From Bradyrhizobium erythrophlei (GTDB lineage: Bacteria > Pseudomonadota > Alphaproteobacteria > Rhizobiales > Xanthobacteraceae): a stretch of DNA of 64,000 nt. Each line of letters opens with the position of its first letter. Within the stretch, counting starts at the first letter, position 1. The notes under the pieces are model-generated. The model saw only the letters and a program-made list of their open reading frames with translations. It was not told the DNA's origin and ran no database searches. Made by a program: the position numbers and the translations under genes. Shown piece by piece: positions 18,368 to 27,392 of the stretch. The stretch covers positions 4,453,501 to 4,517,500 of the forward strand of contig FSRD01000001.1 in NCBI GenBank assembly GCA_900129675.1, written 5' to 3'.

Positions 18368-18561
18368 GCATTAGCGAAGGTGGCAATTATCCAGTCTGGC
18401 GCCTGCATGATGCTGGCGCTGCTGCCGCTGCTGCTGATCGGCGATCATCGCGGTGTAACCGGCATGTTGATGAGGATGATGATGGCGGCGATGATCGCGG
18501 TGATCCGCTCGCCCAGCAGCATTTGAGGGCAGGGCGACCCTATATACTAAGCCCGTTCTTG

Positions 18562-19812
18562 TCATAGCGCCAATGCTCGGTTGAGATCGTCGTGCTCAAA
18601 GGCGCTGGCCATGCGGTTGATCTGGGCCGACCGTGCGCCGACCGTCTTGGCGATGTTGCGCCATGTGGCGGTGACCGTCGCGACCTCTCTTATGATCGTG
18701 CGAGCCTGCGCCAGCGTCAGCCCGAAGTATGCGGATGCGGCCTCAAGCAGGTCGAGCGAGCAGGTGCCTTCGTCCAGATCGATGTTCGTGGTCAGCACGC
18801 GCGCCTTCACATCGGTTGGCACGGGATTGAGGTCATAAGCCGGAGACAGTAACCATCCGGCCTTTCCCAGCCAGAGGAAGCCGTGATTGCGCAGGTGGTC
18901 GTCGACATTGGAGATCAGCACGTTGAAGACGACGCGCCGATAGAGGGCATGAGCGTCGGTCTTTCCCTGCGCGCCGTGCTGCGCGAGAGCGTCGACAATC
19001 TCGGGATAGCTGCCACGCTCGCCGTCCTTGGCGCCCATCATCGCCATCGCTGAGAGGAAGGGGATGCGGATCGCACCGTCGCGATCGAAGCGACGCGATA
19101 GCATGACCGCCTTGCCGGCTACTTCGATGAGTTCGTGTTGCGGGGTGGCGATGCCGGCCTGCCCGGCCAGCCGCAGCGCGATTTCCTCCCAGGTCTCCAT
19201 GCTGTAGTCGTCGGTCTCCTTTGGAAACTTGGCGATGGAGAGGTTGCCGTGCTGGTCGATGACCGACGCCTTCGGCCGTGCGCCGCCGAGGGAGGAGCCG
19301 GGCGCGAAGATGAACTGAAGGTCTTCGTCCGTTTCCTCGTCCCGGAAAATGCGCTCGGTGATCTGGAGCAGCCGGCCGAGTTCGATCAGGGCCGGTACGC
19401 CGGCGCGGATCGGCGCCTGGAAGGTGTCTTCGCCGACCCAGCGGAATCGGAGTGCGCCGAGCCGCGTCTCGTCGGCGACGCCGAGCAGATAATCGCTTTC
19501 TGCAAGCGTGCGGACGGCACGACCTTCGCGGTCGGCGAGGCGGCGTTCGGCGCGCTGCATGAGACGGCGGCCCCAGGTATCGGGCGCTGAGTCGCCGATG
19601 GAGCCGAAAGTCGCGAGGCCGGCAGGGGGAGCGAAGGTGCCCAGCGTCAGGGCGAGGGCAGGCTCCAGTGAGAACCGGTCAGCGTCCTCGAGCCAAGAGT
19701 CGTCATACTCGAAAAGGGTGGTCTCCGCGCCGCGAACGCGATTGCTCCTCGCCAGTCCGATAGGACGCGTGTGGCCGCCCAGATCGATATTCACCTCGAA
19801 GTCAGCCATCAT
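18562..19812 (-). CDS. hipA: HipA-type serine/threonine kinase toxin
   Basis: HipA kinases inhibit translation in the classical system by phosphorylating glutamyl-tRNA synthetase. The 416-residue protein (start at 19812, overlapping the hipB stop and preceded by GGAGCC) has the P-loop-like GSSLGGARPKASV, then the catalytic block NVLISNVDDHLRNHGFLW with Asp in the HRD-like position, and the metal-binding SPAYDLNP. All key residues are present, so it should be active. It forms an operon with the upstream hipB. The substrate may differ from E. coli HipA and cannot be read from sequence. Confidence 0.92.
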   Translation of the reverse strand: MMADFEVNIDLGGHTRPIGLARSNRVRGAETTLFEYDDSWLEDADRFSLEPALALTLGTFAPPAGLATFGSIGDSAPDTWGRRLMQRAERRLADREGRAVRTLAESDYLLGVADETRLGALRFRWVGEDTFQAPIRAGVPALIELGRLLQITERIFRDEETDEDLQFIFAPGSSLGGARPKASVIDQHGNLSIAKFPKETDDYSMETWEEIALRLAGQAGIATPQHELIEVAGKAVMLSRRFDRDGAIRIPFLSAMAMMGAKDGERGSYPEIVDALAQHGAQGKTDAHALYRRVVFNVLISNVDDHLRNHGFLWLGKAGWLLSPAYDLNPVPTDVKARVLTTNIDLDEGTCSLDLLEAASAYFGLTLAQARTIIREVATVTATWRNIAKTVGARSAQINRMASAFEHDDLNRALAL

Positions 19813-20137
19813 GTGAGGCTCCGGTCTTGCGTTTGAGGTGGACATGCTTGGGCAATTCGGCGGTGGCCAGCGCCTGTCCGACGCTGTCGTTGCTGATGTC
19901 GGCGATCTTGCTCAGACCGTCGAGCAGACCGAGCGCCTGAAGGACGCCCGCATAGATGCCAATGCTCACGTTGGTGTCCCCAGCCTCGACTCTTTGCAGG
20001 GTCGAGCGGGACGTAAAGGCGCGCTCCGCCACCACCGCCATCGGCAGCCGCCGACGCCGACGGGCATTGTGGATGTCCGCGCCGAGCTTGCGCATGGCCC
20101 GCCGAACGGCGGCAGGGGGATTGTGTGGGGTTGGCAT
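19802..20137 (-). CDS. hipB: HipB-type Xre-family antitoxin
   Basis: Small DNA-binding antitoxin that neutralises HipA and represses the operon. The 111-residue protein has an Xre helix-turn-helix near residues 18-75 (RRRRRLPMAVVAERAFTSRS, then TLQRVEAGD). The C-terminal tail (ELPKHVHLKRKTG) is charged. The hipA start overlaps the hipB stop, so expression is coupled. A 12-bp imperfect palindrome lies eight bases upstream of the start (20145-20181), a likely autoregulatory operator. Confidence 0.9.
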   Translation of the reverse strand: MPTPHNPPAAVRRAMRKLGADIHNARRRRRLPMAVVAERAFTSRSTLQRVEAGDTNVSIGIYAGVLQALGLLDGLSKIADISNDSVGQALATAELPKHVHLKRKTGASHDG

Positions 20138-20144
20138 TTGGTAC

Positions 20145-20181
20145 CTTCGCGCTACAGATTTGGCGGTTATGTAGCACGAAG
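20145..20181. promoter_or_regulatory. Candidate HipB operator palindrome
   Basis: CTTCGCGCTACA (20145-20156) and TGTAGCACGAAG (20170-20181) are inverted arms matching at 11 of 12 positions with a 13-bp spacer, just upstream of hipB. Type II antitoxins usually bind such sites to repress their own operon. Binding by HipB is inferred. Confidence 0.55.
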
Positions 20182-20347
20182 ATTACAATTTTTCTAGAGG
20201 GCCGTGAGGTTAACAGGATCGTAATTCTAGCCGATCTGGCCCTCTGTCCTCGATCGGTGGCGGAAATTGGGGATAAAATCGGCGGCTCTTGACAACAAAC
20301 GGCTGTAGCTCAGGCCGGCAATAAGGATCCGCAAGCTTTCCGATGAA

Positions 20348-20386
20348 AGAGAAACCGCGCCGTTTCTGGCGGGGTTTTCATTTTTC
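20348..20386. terminator. Bidirectional rho-independent terminator
   Basis: Stem AAACC-GCGCC / GGCG-GGGTTT around GTTTCT, followed on the plus strand by TTTTCATTTTT and on the minus strand by TTTCTCTTTC. It can stop minus-strand transcripts leaving the gene at 20504-20926. Confidence 0.6.
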
Positions 20387-20503
20387 TGACTAGGGGACCT
20401 GCTTTGCCCGGTAAAGGGGACAAACTTGCAGGGGACCAACTATGCCCGGTGCTGCAGCGGGAGCGGTCTTCCACCGGAAGGATCGCACCAGGGTATCGCA
20501 CCG

Positions 20504-20926
20504 TCAAGCAAGCGGCCGGCCTTGCCGGAACGAGAAACCGTTCGGAACGAAGTTTCTGGCGACGGCGAGCGCGCAGCTCTCGGAAGTTTCCAGCGCGATC
20601 TTCTGGGCGAGCATGACGTCTCCGATCGGCAGATTGCCAATCGGCAGGAAACACAACCCAGCCTTCGGGCGGCCCCGTTCATCGATTTCGCACACGTTCG
20701 TCGCCGCCCCGACATGGATCCTGTAGCGCCTTCCGCTCTCGCCGCCGACGACCTCGAAATAGCCCTTCTCCGCGAACTGCGCCCGCTGGCTCGGCGACAG
20801 CCATTCCCGCAGAAGCTGGAGAGACCGGCCCTCCGGAGTTCTTTCGGTGCCGTGTATCATGAAGAGGGCCCTTGCGGCTCTCATGCGCGAACGCCCGCCC
20901 GGCGGTGATGGTCGAAAGCCGAACAT
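20504..20926 (-). CDS. Conserved hypothetical protein
   Basis: 140 residues, cytosolic, no signal. Core WLSPSQRAQFAEKGYFEVVG, GRRYRIHVGAATNVCEID, GLCFLPIGNLPIGDVMLAQK and IALETSE, ending FRQGRPLA. This looks like a small family I associate with Bradyrhizobium and relatives; its function is not known to me. The start is uncertain: the ATG at 20926 lies eleven bases after the neighbouring stop, while an ATG at 20884 (MRAARALF) is also plausible. It probably shares an operon with the 73-residue gene upstream. Confidence 0.75.
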   Translation of the reverse strand: MFGFRPSPPGGRSRMRAARALFMIHGTERTPEGRSLQLLREWLSPSQRAQFAEKGYFEVVGGESGRRYRIHVGAATNVCEIDERGRPKAGLCFLPIGNLPIGDVMLAQKIALETSESCALAVARNFVPNGFSFRQGRPLA

Positions 20927-20936
20927 GAGCTGGCGG

Positions 20937-21158
20937 CTATCCGCCGACCAGCCTGGGGAAGAAGACGGTTTCTTCCGCGTTCGGATCGAACGATCGGATC
21001 TGCGAGACCTGACCCGGACCGGTCCGGACCGCGGCGGTAAAGCCGACCTTCGTCAGCTCGTAGAACCGCTGCTCCGCCGTCGCCAGTTCCTGTGTGTCGT
21101 TCGGGTCGAAAGGGTGACGGCTGTCGCCGGTGCGGTCCATCACGATCTGGATTGCCAT
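20937..21158 (-). CDS. Small conserved hypothetical protein (73 aa)
   Basis: Start at 21158 chosen because GAGGAGG lies at good distance; a longer frame runs upstream but has no such site. The product begins MAIQIVMDRTGDSRHPFDPN, then QELATAEQRFYELT, FTAAVRTGPGQ and SFDPNAEETVFFPRLVGG. It resembles small proteins I recall from rhizobia. No catalytic motif is visible. It is upstream of the gene at 20504-20926 and likely co-transcribed. Confidence 0.8.
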   Translation of the reverse strand: MAIQIVMDRTGDSRHPFDPNDTQELATAEQRFYELTKVGFTAAVRTGPGQVSQIRSFDPNAEETVFFPRLVGG

Positions 21159-21425
21159 GATCGTCCTCCTCGGATTGCTGATGGCCAAGGACCTCGATCC
21201 AGTATCCGGCCGAAGTCGCCGAGTTTCAAGAGGAGAAGATTCCGTCGCGAAGCCTTGGGATCCTTTCAAAACCAGTCTGTATTTCGTTCGATCGAGGCTG
21301 TCTGCAGAATAAAACTTCCCGCTCACAATCACCCGACTTCCGAGTATGCTACCGTACTCGCTGGTGATTTTTTGCTTCGGGGTGGAGACAAACTCGACCC
21401 CAAGTGCAGTAGGCAGTCTTAGAAA
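21159..21425. other. Divergent intergenic region
   Basis: It separates a minus-strand operon from the plus-strand DedA gene and must hold both promoters. No gene or clear regulatory repeat is visible. Confidence 0.4.
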
Positions 21426-22100
21426 ATGGACCTTGCCTTTCTCTCGGGTTCTCTGATTCGTTTGATCCAGGTTCACGGACCCTGGGTCATTTCCGTCGTT
21501 GTTGCACTCGAAAGCGCCGGCGTGCCCCTTCCCGGAGAGACGATCCTTGTTGCCGCTGCTCTCCTGGCCGCCGCCACCAATCAGATTGATATCGCTGTCG
21601 TTGTAGCCGCGGCCGCTGCAGGTGCGATCGTTGGAGACGCGATCGGATATACGGTCGGGCGCCGCTTCGGAATGCCGCTTCTTCGCAAATACGGGCGGTA
21701 CATTCGTCTCGATGAAAACCGAATGCTGATCGGTCGATATCTGTTTTTTCGATATGGGAACGCTGTCGTGTTTTTTGGCCGCTTTATCGCGGTGTTACGC
21801 ATGTTTGCCGCTTTGCTTGCTGGCGCAAATGGCATGCCGGCGGGTCGCTTTTTCTTCTTCAACGTGACCGGGGGCATTTGCTGGGCATGTCTCTTCGGTT
21901 TCGGTGCCCACGCTGTCGGAACCGAAATCTATAGGATTTCTGAAACGCTGAGCCTGGTGTCACTGGGATTGTTTATTGGCGCTGGATCTGCGCTTTCGAT
22001 CATCATTCGGCGATATGAAATTGTGCTTCTTCGCCGGGCCGAGCGCGCGCTGCCGGTACTCCGCAAACGGTGCGGCGCTAACCCTGATGCGGAAACCTGA
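21426..22100 (+). CDS. DedA-family membrane protein
   Basis: DedA (VTT-domain) proteins are inner-membrane flippase-like proteins linked to undecaprenyl-phosphate or phospholipid recycling. The 224-residue protein shows hydrophobic segments, the early motif ESAGVPLPGETILVAAALLA, GDAIGYTVGRRFGMPLLRKY, and the family arginine/glycine patch VVFFGRFIAVLRMFAALLAG. Length is normal. Which lipid it moves cannot be told. Confidence 0.9.
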   Translation: MDLAFLSGSLIRLIQVHGPWVISVVVALESAGVPLPGETILVAAALLAAATNQIDIAVVVAAAAAGAIVGDAIGYTVGRRFGMPLLRKYGRYIRLDENRMLIGRYLFFRYGNAVVFFGRFIAVLRMFAALLAGANGMPAGRFFFFNVTGGICWACLFGFGAHAVGTEIYRISETLSLVSLGLFIGAGSALSIIIRRYEIVLLRRAERALPVLRKRCGANPDAET

Positions 22101-22210
22101 GCAGAAGGGGTAAAATCCCCTGGGGTCCACACCCGAGGAGCAACAACATGAAGCAACACATCCCCGCGGGATTTTCCACCAGGTTGATCGACTGAAATCC
22201 CTTCGTGATC

Positions 22211-22345
22211 ATGGGCAACACGATACCGCCCCGAGATCCTGATGAAGACGAAGAGGAAGAGGAGGAAGAGGAGGAAGAGGAGGAAGAGGAGGAAGAGGAC
22301 CCCCCCGACGAACCGCCGGTCGTGCGCGAGCCGGACGAAGACTAG
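22211..22345 (+). CDS. Very acidic 44-aa protein with a run of 16 glutamates
   Basis: The frame reads MGNTIPPRDPDED, then sixteen Glu codons (alternating GAA/GAG), then DPPDEPPVVREPDED and a TAG. The GAGGAA repetition makes the DNA a near-simple repeat that can change length. Similar short acidic proteins with a VVREPDED ending seem familiar from Bradyrhizobium, which supports real coding, but this is memory rather than a search. No ribosome site is obvious (CTTCGTGATC precedes). Function unknown; an acidic tail this size could mimic DNA or bind cations. Confidence 0.55.
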   Translation: MGNTIPPRDPDEDEEEEEEEEEEEEEEEEDPPDEPPVVREPDED

Positions 22346-22381
22346 ACTGGCCAGTTGGCAGTCGGCGTTATAGTATCTCCC

Positions 22382-22708
22382 ATGAGTTGGGATGCGGAAG
22401 ACGTAGCGCTGCTCAAAAAACTCTGGTCCGTAGGACAGAGCGCCGCGCAGATCGCGCGCCGTCTCGGGTGTAGCCGTAACGCGGTCTGCGGCAGCCTAGT
22501 TCGTTTAGGCCTGAAGCGTGGACACAAGCCGCCAACAGCAAAACCCAAGATAAGGTCGGTCCCGAAGCGAAGGCCGGCGTTGTTGGCCGCCTGTGCCCGC
22601 CCGGTGGCAAAGAAAGTGTCGCGGAAGACAGCAAGGAAGCAGCCTAAGGAATTAAGCAAGTGCCAGCTTTACGCCATTCTAGCTGAAGCGGTCAGGAATA
22701 CGGGCTAA
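22382..22708 (+). CDS. GcrA-family cell-cycle regulator-like protein
   Basis: GcrA binds sigma-70 holoenzyme and adenine-methylated promoters in alphaproteobacteria. The 108-residue product from the ATG at 22382 starts MSWDAEDVALLKKLWSVGQS, then AAQIARRLG-CSRNAVCGSLVRLGL, the GcrA helix-turn-helix. A basic linker follows (KPPTAKPKIRSVPKRR). The housekeeping GcrA is about 160-175 residues with a C-terminal sigma-binding domain; this one is shorter and the C-terminus (LSKCQLYAILAEAVRNTG) is poorly matched, so it is likely a paralogue. Confidence 0.8.
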   Translation: MSWDAEDVALLKKLWSVGQSAAQIARRLGCSRNAVCGSLVRLGLKRGHKPPTAKPKIRSVPKRRPALLAACARPVAKKVSRKTARKQPKELSKCQLYAILAEAVRNTG

Positions 22709-22937
22709 CGGGCTCACCGCGACATCGTTGCGGCGCTGCCTCCGCACCTGGTCCAGTTCGAACGGTTTCCTTATTGCCGGCAATCAACGATGCCCCTGAA
22801 CGCGCCATGGCGGTAATCCGTGACTTCATCCAGCAGTGACTGAACGATATCGTTCAGCGTCGTACAGGTGATTGCGTGCCGCTTCACTTCCGCTTGTGGC
22901 CCTCTGCCAGCGACGAGCTCCATCGCAAGGTTGCACG

Positions 22938-24221
22938 ATGAAGAAGGTCATCAACTCGGCACCGTCGCGCCGCCACTTTTTGCGGCTAACATCAATGGCT
23001 GCGGCATCAGCCCTGGCTCCAACGGTTTTGCGGGCCGAGCAGCGAGAAGCAGCGGATTCGGCGACATCCCAGGCCGTATCCGCACGCATCGCCACGTTCG
23101 AGGAGATATGGCGGACCGTGCGAGACCGGTTCTACGATCCGCACCTACACGGGCTCGATTGGTCGGCGGTCCGGGAACGTTACTTGCCGGACGCCACACG
23201 GGCGAGCTCCGAAGAGGCGCTGGCCAGCGTCATTAATAGCATGCTCTCTGAGCTGCATGCTTCGCACACCCGCTACTACACACCGGACGAACCAGAGTAC
23301 TACCAGCTTTCCGATATCTTTGCCGGTGTGCTAAGGCGGCGCGGACTGGAACGCGCTTTTCCGAGTGGCCGTATCTCCTATCCCGGCATTGGCGTCCTCT
23401 CGCGTCTCGACATGCAGGGCCGCGGCGTGATTGCCGGTGTTATAGAAGGCACGCCGGCCCAACAAGCCGGCCTGCTCGCTCGCGATGTGATCGTCTTCGC
23501 CGATGGTGCACCGTTTCAGCCGGTCCAGTCATTCCGTGGCCAGGTTGGCAAGGAAGTCGCGCTGGGCCTGCGTCGTGCCGGCACGTTTATGCAAATATCG
23601 GTTACCCCGGTCGATATTGAGCCCAACAAAATGTTCTTGGACGGCCTGAATGCCAGTGCCCGTATAATACGGGCCAACGGCCGAAGCATCGGCTATGTCC
23701 ATGTCTGGTGCTACGCTGGCTCCGTGTATCAGCGGACACTCGAGCATCTTCTATCGCAAAGTCCGCTGAACGACGCCGACGCGCTGATCTGGGACCTGCG
23801 CGATGGCTGGGGCGGCGCGATCCCCGAGTATCTTGATTTGTTCAACACGCGAGCGCCGACGATGCAGGTCACTGATCGCAATGGCGCCAGCGAACTCGAG
23901 AACGTGAGGTGGCGCAAGCCTGTCGCCATGCTTGTCAACGGTGGCACCCGCAGCGGCAAGGAGATTCTTGCCTATGGTTTCAAGAAATATCGGCTTGGCG
24001 AGGTCATCGGTAGCCGGACCGAGGGAGCTGTCCTCGCTGCGACGGCATTCCTCATTGGCGGCGGCTTGCTGTTGCTCGCGGTCGCGGACGTGCAGGTCGA
24101 CGGCGAGCGACTGGAAGGCGTTGGCGTCGCACCCACGATCGAGGTCCAAGCTGACCCGGCCTCCATGGGTCCAGGTGATCCTCAACTCAATCGTGCAATC
24201 GCGGTCCTATCCGGGGCCTGA
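22938..24221 (+). CDS. Exported S41-family (C-terminal processing) peptidase
   Basis: 427 residues from ATG 22938. The N-terminus SRRHFLRLTSMAAASALAPT is a twin-arginine-like signal. A PDZ domain lies around residues 150-240 (GVIAGVIEGTPAQQAGLLARD) and the peptidase core follows: DALIWDLRDGWGG and NGGTRSGKEILAYGFKKYRL, with Ser in the GGTxS position and lysines downstream for the Ser/Lys dyad. GSRTEGAVLAATAF and the ending EVQADP…GDPQLNRAIAVL are normal S41 features. It probably trims periplasmic proteins. It stands alone. Confidence 0.88.
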   Translation: MKKVINSAPSRRHFLRLTSMAAASALAPTVLRAEQREAADSATSQAVSARIATFEEIWRTVRDRFYDPHLHGLDWSAVRERYLPDATRASSEEALASVINSMLSELHASHTRYYTPDEPEYYQLSDIFAGVLRRRGLERAFPSGRISYPGIGVLSRLDMQGRGVIAGVIEGTPAQQAGLLARDVIVFADGAPFQPVQSFRGQVGKEVALGLRRAGTFMQISVTPVDIEPNKMFLDGLNASARIIRANGRSIGYVHVWCYAGSVYQRTLEHLLSQSPLNDADALIWDLRDGWGGAIPEYLDLFNTRAPTMQVTDRNGASELENVRWRKPVAMLVNGGTRSGKEILAYGFKKYRLGEVIGSRTEGAVLAATAFLIGGGLLLLAVADVQVDGERLEGVGVAPTIEVQADPASMGPGDPQLNRAIAVLSGA

Positions 24222-24627
24222 TCCTCGGGAGGCGGCCTTGCTGGCTCTTACACTGATCCGCGAGGACCGGATGGCCATTGAACAGCATCTAAAGAATTTT
24301 CGGTGAAAGAAATCGGAGGACATCGCTCGCTATTGAGACGGTCTCGCCCGTGCGGGGGTTCCGATGGAGTGACTGCCGGCTCGGAACGCCTTCACCAGCT
24401 CGGCGTCCGTGAGCGGAATGCGACCGACCGCGCCGGGTAGTCCTTGGCGATGACGTAGTCGAGGGCGCCGAGAATAGTCGATTGACCCAGTGCGGCGATC
24501 TGGGCGAGTCTCGCGCTTTGCGTTCTTTACTCGCTCAAGGATCATCTTCCGCAGTGCCAATCCACAAAAAAACTGCTGACGCTGAAACGGCTTGAGCGAT
24601 CCGCAAGCCGGTGCCTCATCCGGGAAT
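24222..24627. other. Non-coding stretch with decayed coding traces
   Basis: A short plus-strand frame after the peptidase reads PREAALLALTLIREDRM… HLKNFR before a stop. On the minus strand 24320-24360 reads NPRTGETVSIASDVL, similar to the end of an HU-like DNA-binding protein, but the rest is frameshifted. Nothing intact. Confidence 0.3.
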
Positions 24628-25434
24628 TCAGACGTAAGCTCCCTCCGCGATCGCATCATCGATCTTTGGCGCGTGGCTGGCCTGTGTGTGGACCTGGGGA
24701 AGGTCGGCCCAATGCATGTCTTTATAGTTGAAGCCGCGTGCGAGCGTGGGCTTCACAACCATGAAGTAGGGCGAAATATCGAAGTCGCGCGGCGCATAAA
24801 GTGACGGGTGACGGATCTCTGCGACTTCGCGCCGCGCCGTTTGGCTATCGACACGCGTTATCTTGGGCAGAATCGGGTACCGCACCGCGTCGAATGCTTG
24901 GGCAATCAGCGACGAGCAGATGATGCGACTGGCATTCCCGGAGCCGAGCGCGATCGTTCGGTGCCGCCAACGATGCGCAAGCGGCCAGGGGAACAGATAG
25001 CGCATCAGGTCAATCACGTTCTTGAGATCGTAGCCGAGACCAATGCGCTCGCAGGCGTGACGGCAGACCTTTTCGCAGTCCGCATCGCTCAGGCCCACCG
25101 GCCGGCAGATTCGGGTTTGGCAATGCAAATATTTCGACAGCGGTGCCGACACTACACCTTCGTCGATATTGGCTTCGATCAGGACGTGGGGCTCGCTGTC
25201 TGTTGCAGCGCCGACCATCGGTCCGACGTACAAGGCAGAATGCGACCAAGTCGACTGAGTGAGATATTTGATGCTGCCCGAAATGCGACCTTTGCCCTCA
25301 ACCAGCAAAACGTCACCCGGTCGCAAGGTGTCACGTAACGCCATCGAATCGTTCGGAGTGAAAGGCACACAGTTGTCGGTCGACTTCTGCAACCAGGCAA
25401 TCAAACGTCCGACATTGTCGAACATCCAGCCCAT
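24628..25434 (-). CDS. YiiX/YaeF-type permuted papain-like amidase
   Basis: 268 residues from ATG 25434, which follows GAGGAACGAATC; the frame extends further upstream but without a site. The fold is a circularly permuted NlpC/P60: the His motif comes first (TWSHSALYVG, near residue 67), and the Cys motif later (RIICSSLIAQAFDAV, near 190). PGDVLLVEGKGRISGSIKYL opens the domain. Such enzymes hydrolyse amide bonds in lipids or peptides. No signal peptide, so likely cytosolic or membrane-associated. Both catalytic residues are present. Confidence 0.83.
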   Translation of the reverse strand: MGWMFDNVGRLIAWLQKSTDNCVPFTPNDSMALRDTLRPGDVLLVEGKGRISGSIKYLTQSTWSHSALYVGPMVGAATDSEPHVLIEANIDEGVVSAPLSKYLHCQTRICRPVGLSDADCEKVCRHACERIGLGYDLKNVIDLMRYLFPWPLAHRWRHRTIALGSGNASRIICSSLIAQAFDAVRYPILPKITRVDSQTARREVAEIRHPSLYAPRDFDISPYFMVVKPTLARGFNYKDMHWADLPQVHTQASHAPKIDDAIAEGAYV

Positions 25435-25582
25435 GATTCGTTCCTCATTTTTTTGTTTACCTATGGCCGTTCCGGATACCCGGGCTACCCAAGTTACCGC
25501 CCCAAGCGTAATCATAGAGCGATGGATCGGACCATTGAATGGAGGTTGATCCGTTCATTACATTCGGTTGAGAAGAACATAC

Positions 25583-26032
25583 CTACGTTTCGGATCGATC
25601 AACTGGGCCGTTGCGATTGAAGGGAGCATCGCATCTCGTCGGTGCTCGTTGTCCAGCGATGTCGCTAATGCTGATGGCGCCGATCAAGCTATAATTGTCA
25701 ATGACAGGCAAATGGCGCATGTGGTTCTCGTTCATGAGATGACGAATGTGCTCGGTCGTGTCGGTCAAACCGCAGCAGACCAGTTGCAACGAAATCAACT
25801 TCGAAATCTTCAGATCGAGACCGGCCGAGCCGTGATCTGCAACTGCGCGGACCACGTCGCGTTCTGTAAACATACCGACCGCGGTATTGCATTCGGTCCG
25901 CACAACATCCTTAACCACCAGCGCACTTATATTGTTGGCGCGCATCAATTGCGCGGCAATAGCGACGGTTTCGTTCATTCTAACCGTAATAACGCGAGAG
26001 TTTTTCTTGCGTAGGACATCTCCGACTTGCAT
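25583..26032 (-). CDS. CBS-domain protein (149 aa)
   Basis: Two CBS repeats fill the protein: MQVGDVLRKKNSRVITVRMN with ISALVVKD and GMFTERDVVRAVADHG for the first, and ISLQLVCCGLTDTTEHIRHL with HMRHLPVIDNYSLIGAISIS for the second. CBS pairs bind adenine nucleotides and regulate partners. Free-standing proteins of this size are common in rhizobia. The start at 26032 follows GAAGAGGG. It lacks an obvious partner enzyme nearby. Confidence 0.88.
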   Translation of the reverse strand: MQVGDVLRKKNSRVITVRMNETVAIAAQLMRANNISALVVKDVVRTECNTAVGMFTERDVVRAVADHGSAGLDLKISKLISLQLVCCGLTDTTEHIRHLMNENHMRHLPVIDNYSLIGAISISDIAGQRAPTRCDAPFNRNGPVDRSET

Positions 26033-26106
26033 CACAACCCTCTTCAAATGGCGGATCCCTTGTTGCCGGATGGTTGACCAGCAATCTGGCGCAACGCCGA
26101 CCGATT

Positions 26107-26337
26107 TCAGAAGGCGCTCTTGAATCGCTCGACGTAGCGAGGGCTCCCGTAGACCCACATGGGCTCGTCGCATTGGCTTGGGCCGTGGTCCGTCATACAG
26201 GCAGCGCTCCAAGGCGGGGCCGCGATCTCTCGCCCCACGATCCCAGCTCGGCTCTCGTGCGCTCGCGCGGGAGCTGCAACCGGAATAGCAAATAGCGGTA
26301 CGACCAGCAGCGCTACCGGAAAGTATTTCTTGTTCAT
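26107..26337 (-). CDS. Small exported protein (76 aa)
   Basis: AGAGGAGCC lies just upstream of the ATG. The N-terminus MNKKYFPVALLVVPLFAIPV followed by AAPARAHE is a clear signal peptide with AxA cleavage, leaving a mature part of about 48 residues with two cysteines that could form a disulphide (ACMTDHGPSQCDEPMWVYGS). No family recognised. Confidence 0.75.
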   Translation of the reverse strand: MNKKYFPVALLVVPLFAIPVAAPARAHESRAGIVGREIAAPPWSAACMTDHGPSQCDEPMWVYGSPRYVERFKSAF

Positions 26338-26599
26338 CGTTCGGCTCCTCTTTTATGGGAGCCTCAAATGAACTGATGCTCCGTCCTACAAGACTGGGGC
26401 CCGCAGCCCTCGAAATCGGATCATCGAGCACGCGAGCGCTAATCAGAAAATAAGACGGGTGGGCGGAAGGGCGATTAAATTGGTCTTTAAGATCTTAAAT
26501 TCGGGTTGAACCGCGAGGCGAGGTCAAAAAGCGGCGGGTGGTAGCGATTCGCCCGATCAATATTCCTTTCGGACGAAACGCTAACGGCCTCCGCGGGTA

Positions 26600-27260
26600 T
26601 CCTCGCGACGCGCACCGATGTCCTAGCGCCTCGCATGTTGCGCATCATCGAGGACCTGGCAGGAGACTGGCGCCGACTGGACGCGCGCATTGAGGACCTC
26701 TCCAGCGAGATCGAAGCATTGGCTCGTCAAGACAAAGGCTGCGAGCGACTGATGACGGTCCCGGGCATCGGCCCGATCATCTCGAGCGCGATGGTAGCCG
26801 CGATCGGCATTGGAGACGTGTTCTCGAAAGGCCGCGACTTCGGCGCCTGGCTTGGACTGGTGCCGAAGCAGATACCGACAGGCGACCGCACGATCCTCGG
26901 CAAGATATCAAGGCGCGGCAATCGCTACCTGCGCGTTCTGTTCGTGCAAGCCGCGTGGGTTGTGCTGGTCAAGGTAAAGTGTTGGGAGCGCTATGGCCTC
27001 AAATCCTGGATCGAAGCCGCCAAGAAACGATTGCACCACACGTGCTGGCGATTGCGCTCGCCAACAGGCTCGCCCGCATCGCCTGGGCGGTTCTCAACAA
27101 GGGGCGCGCCTTCGAGCGCGTCAAGACCGATGAGATGGCGTCCCGACGTGCTTGATCCTCGCGCCGTGCTCGGGGCCGTCAAGGTGAGCCATAAATCGGA
27201 TTCGGAGTCGCTCCGAGCGTCGAAGCCCATGATGTCAATGGCCTAAATAAAACGGAGTAT
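26600..27260 (+). pseudogene. IS110-family transposase, 3' part, frameshifted
   Basis: From 26635 the frame reads LRIIEDLAGDWRRLDARIED, then CERLMTVPGIGPIISSAMVA, AWLGLVPKQ and LGKISRRGNRYLRVLFVQAA, the C-terminal transposase_20 domain of IS110 elements. Near 27046 it breaks: CACCACACGTGC has lost one base relative to the related copy near 55150 (CACCACAATGTGC), and the end (LARIAWAVLNKGRAFERVKT) continues in another frame. The N-terminal DEDD catalytic domain is missing. Confidence 0.8.
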
Positions 27261-27392
27261 GAGTCCCGGTTAAGTCAATTAAGAGTCCAGGGCATATAGC
27301 ACCATCGAAATGCGAGTCTCGGTGAAGGAGGCGCGCCGCCGAGAGCGTGCGAGACCTGGACGCCCCACTTATAACCGATGGTAGCGGGCATC

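Noticed and set aside
18371..18555. Small hydrophobic plus-strand frame (ACMMLALLPLLLIG…)
   Set aside because: It could be a tiny membrane protein, but no ribosome site or relative was recognised and it abuts an IS end; not enough support.
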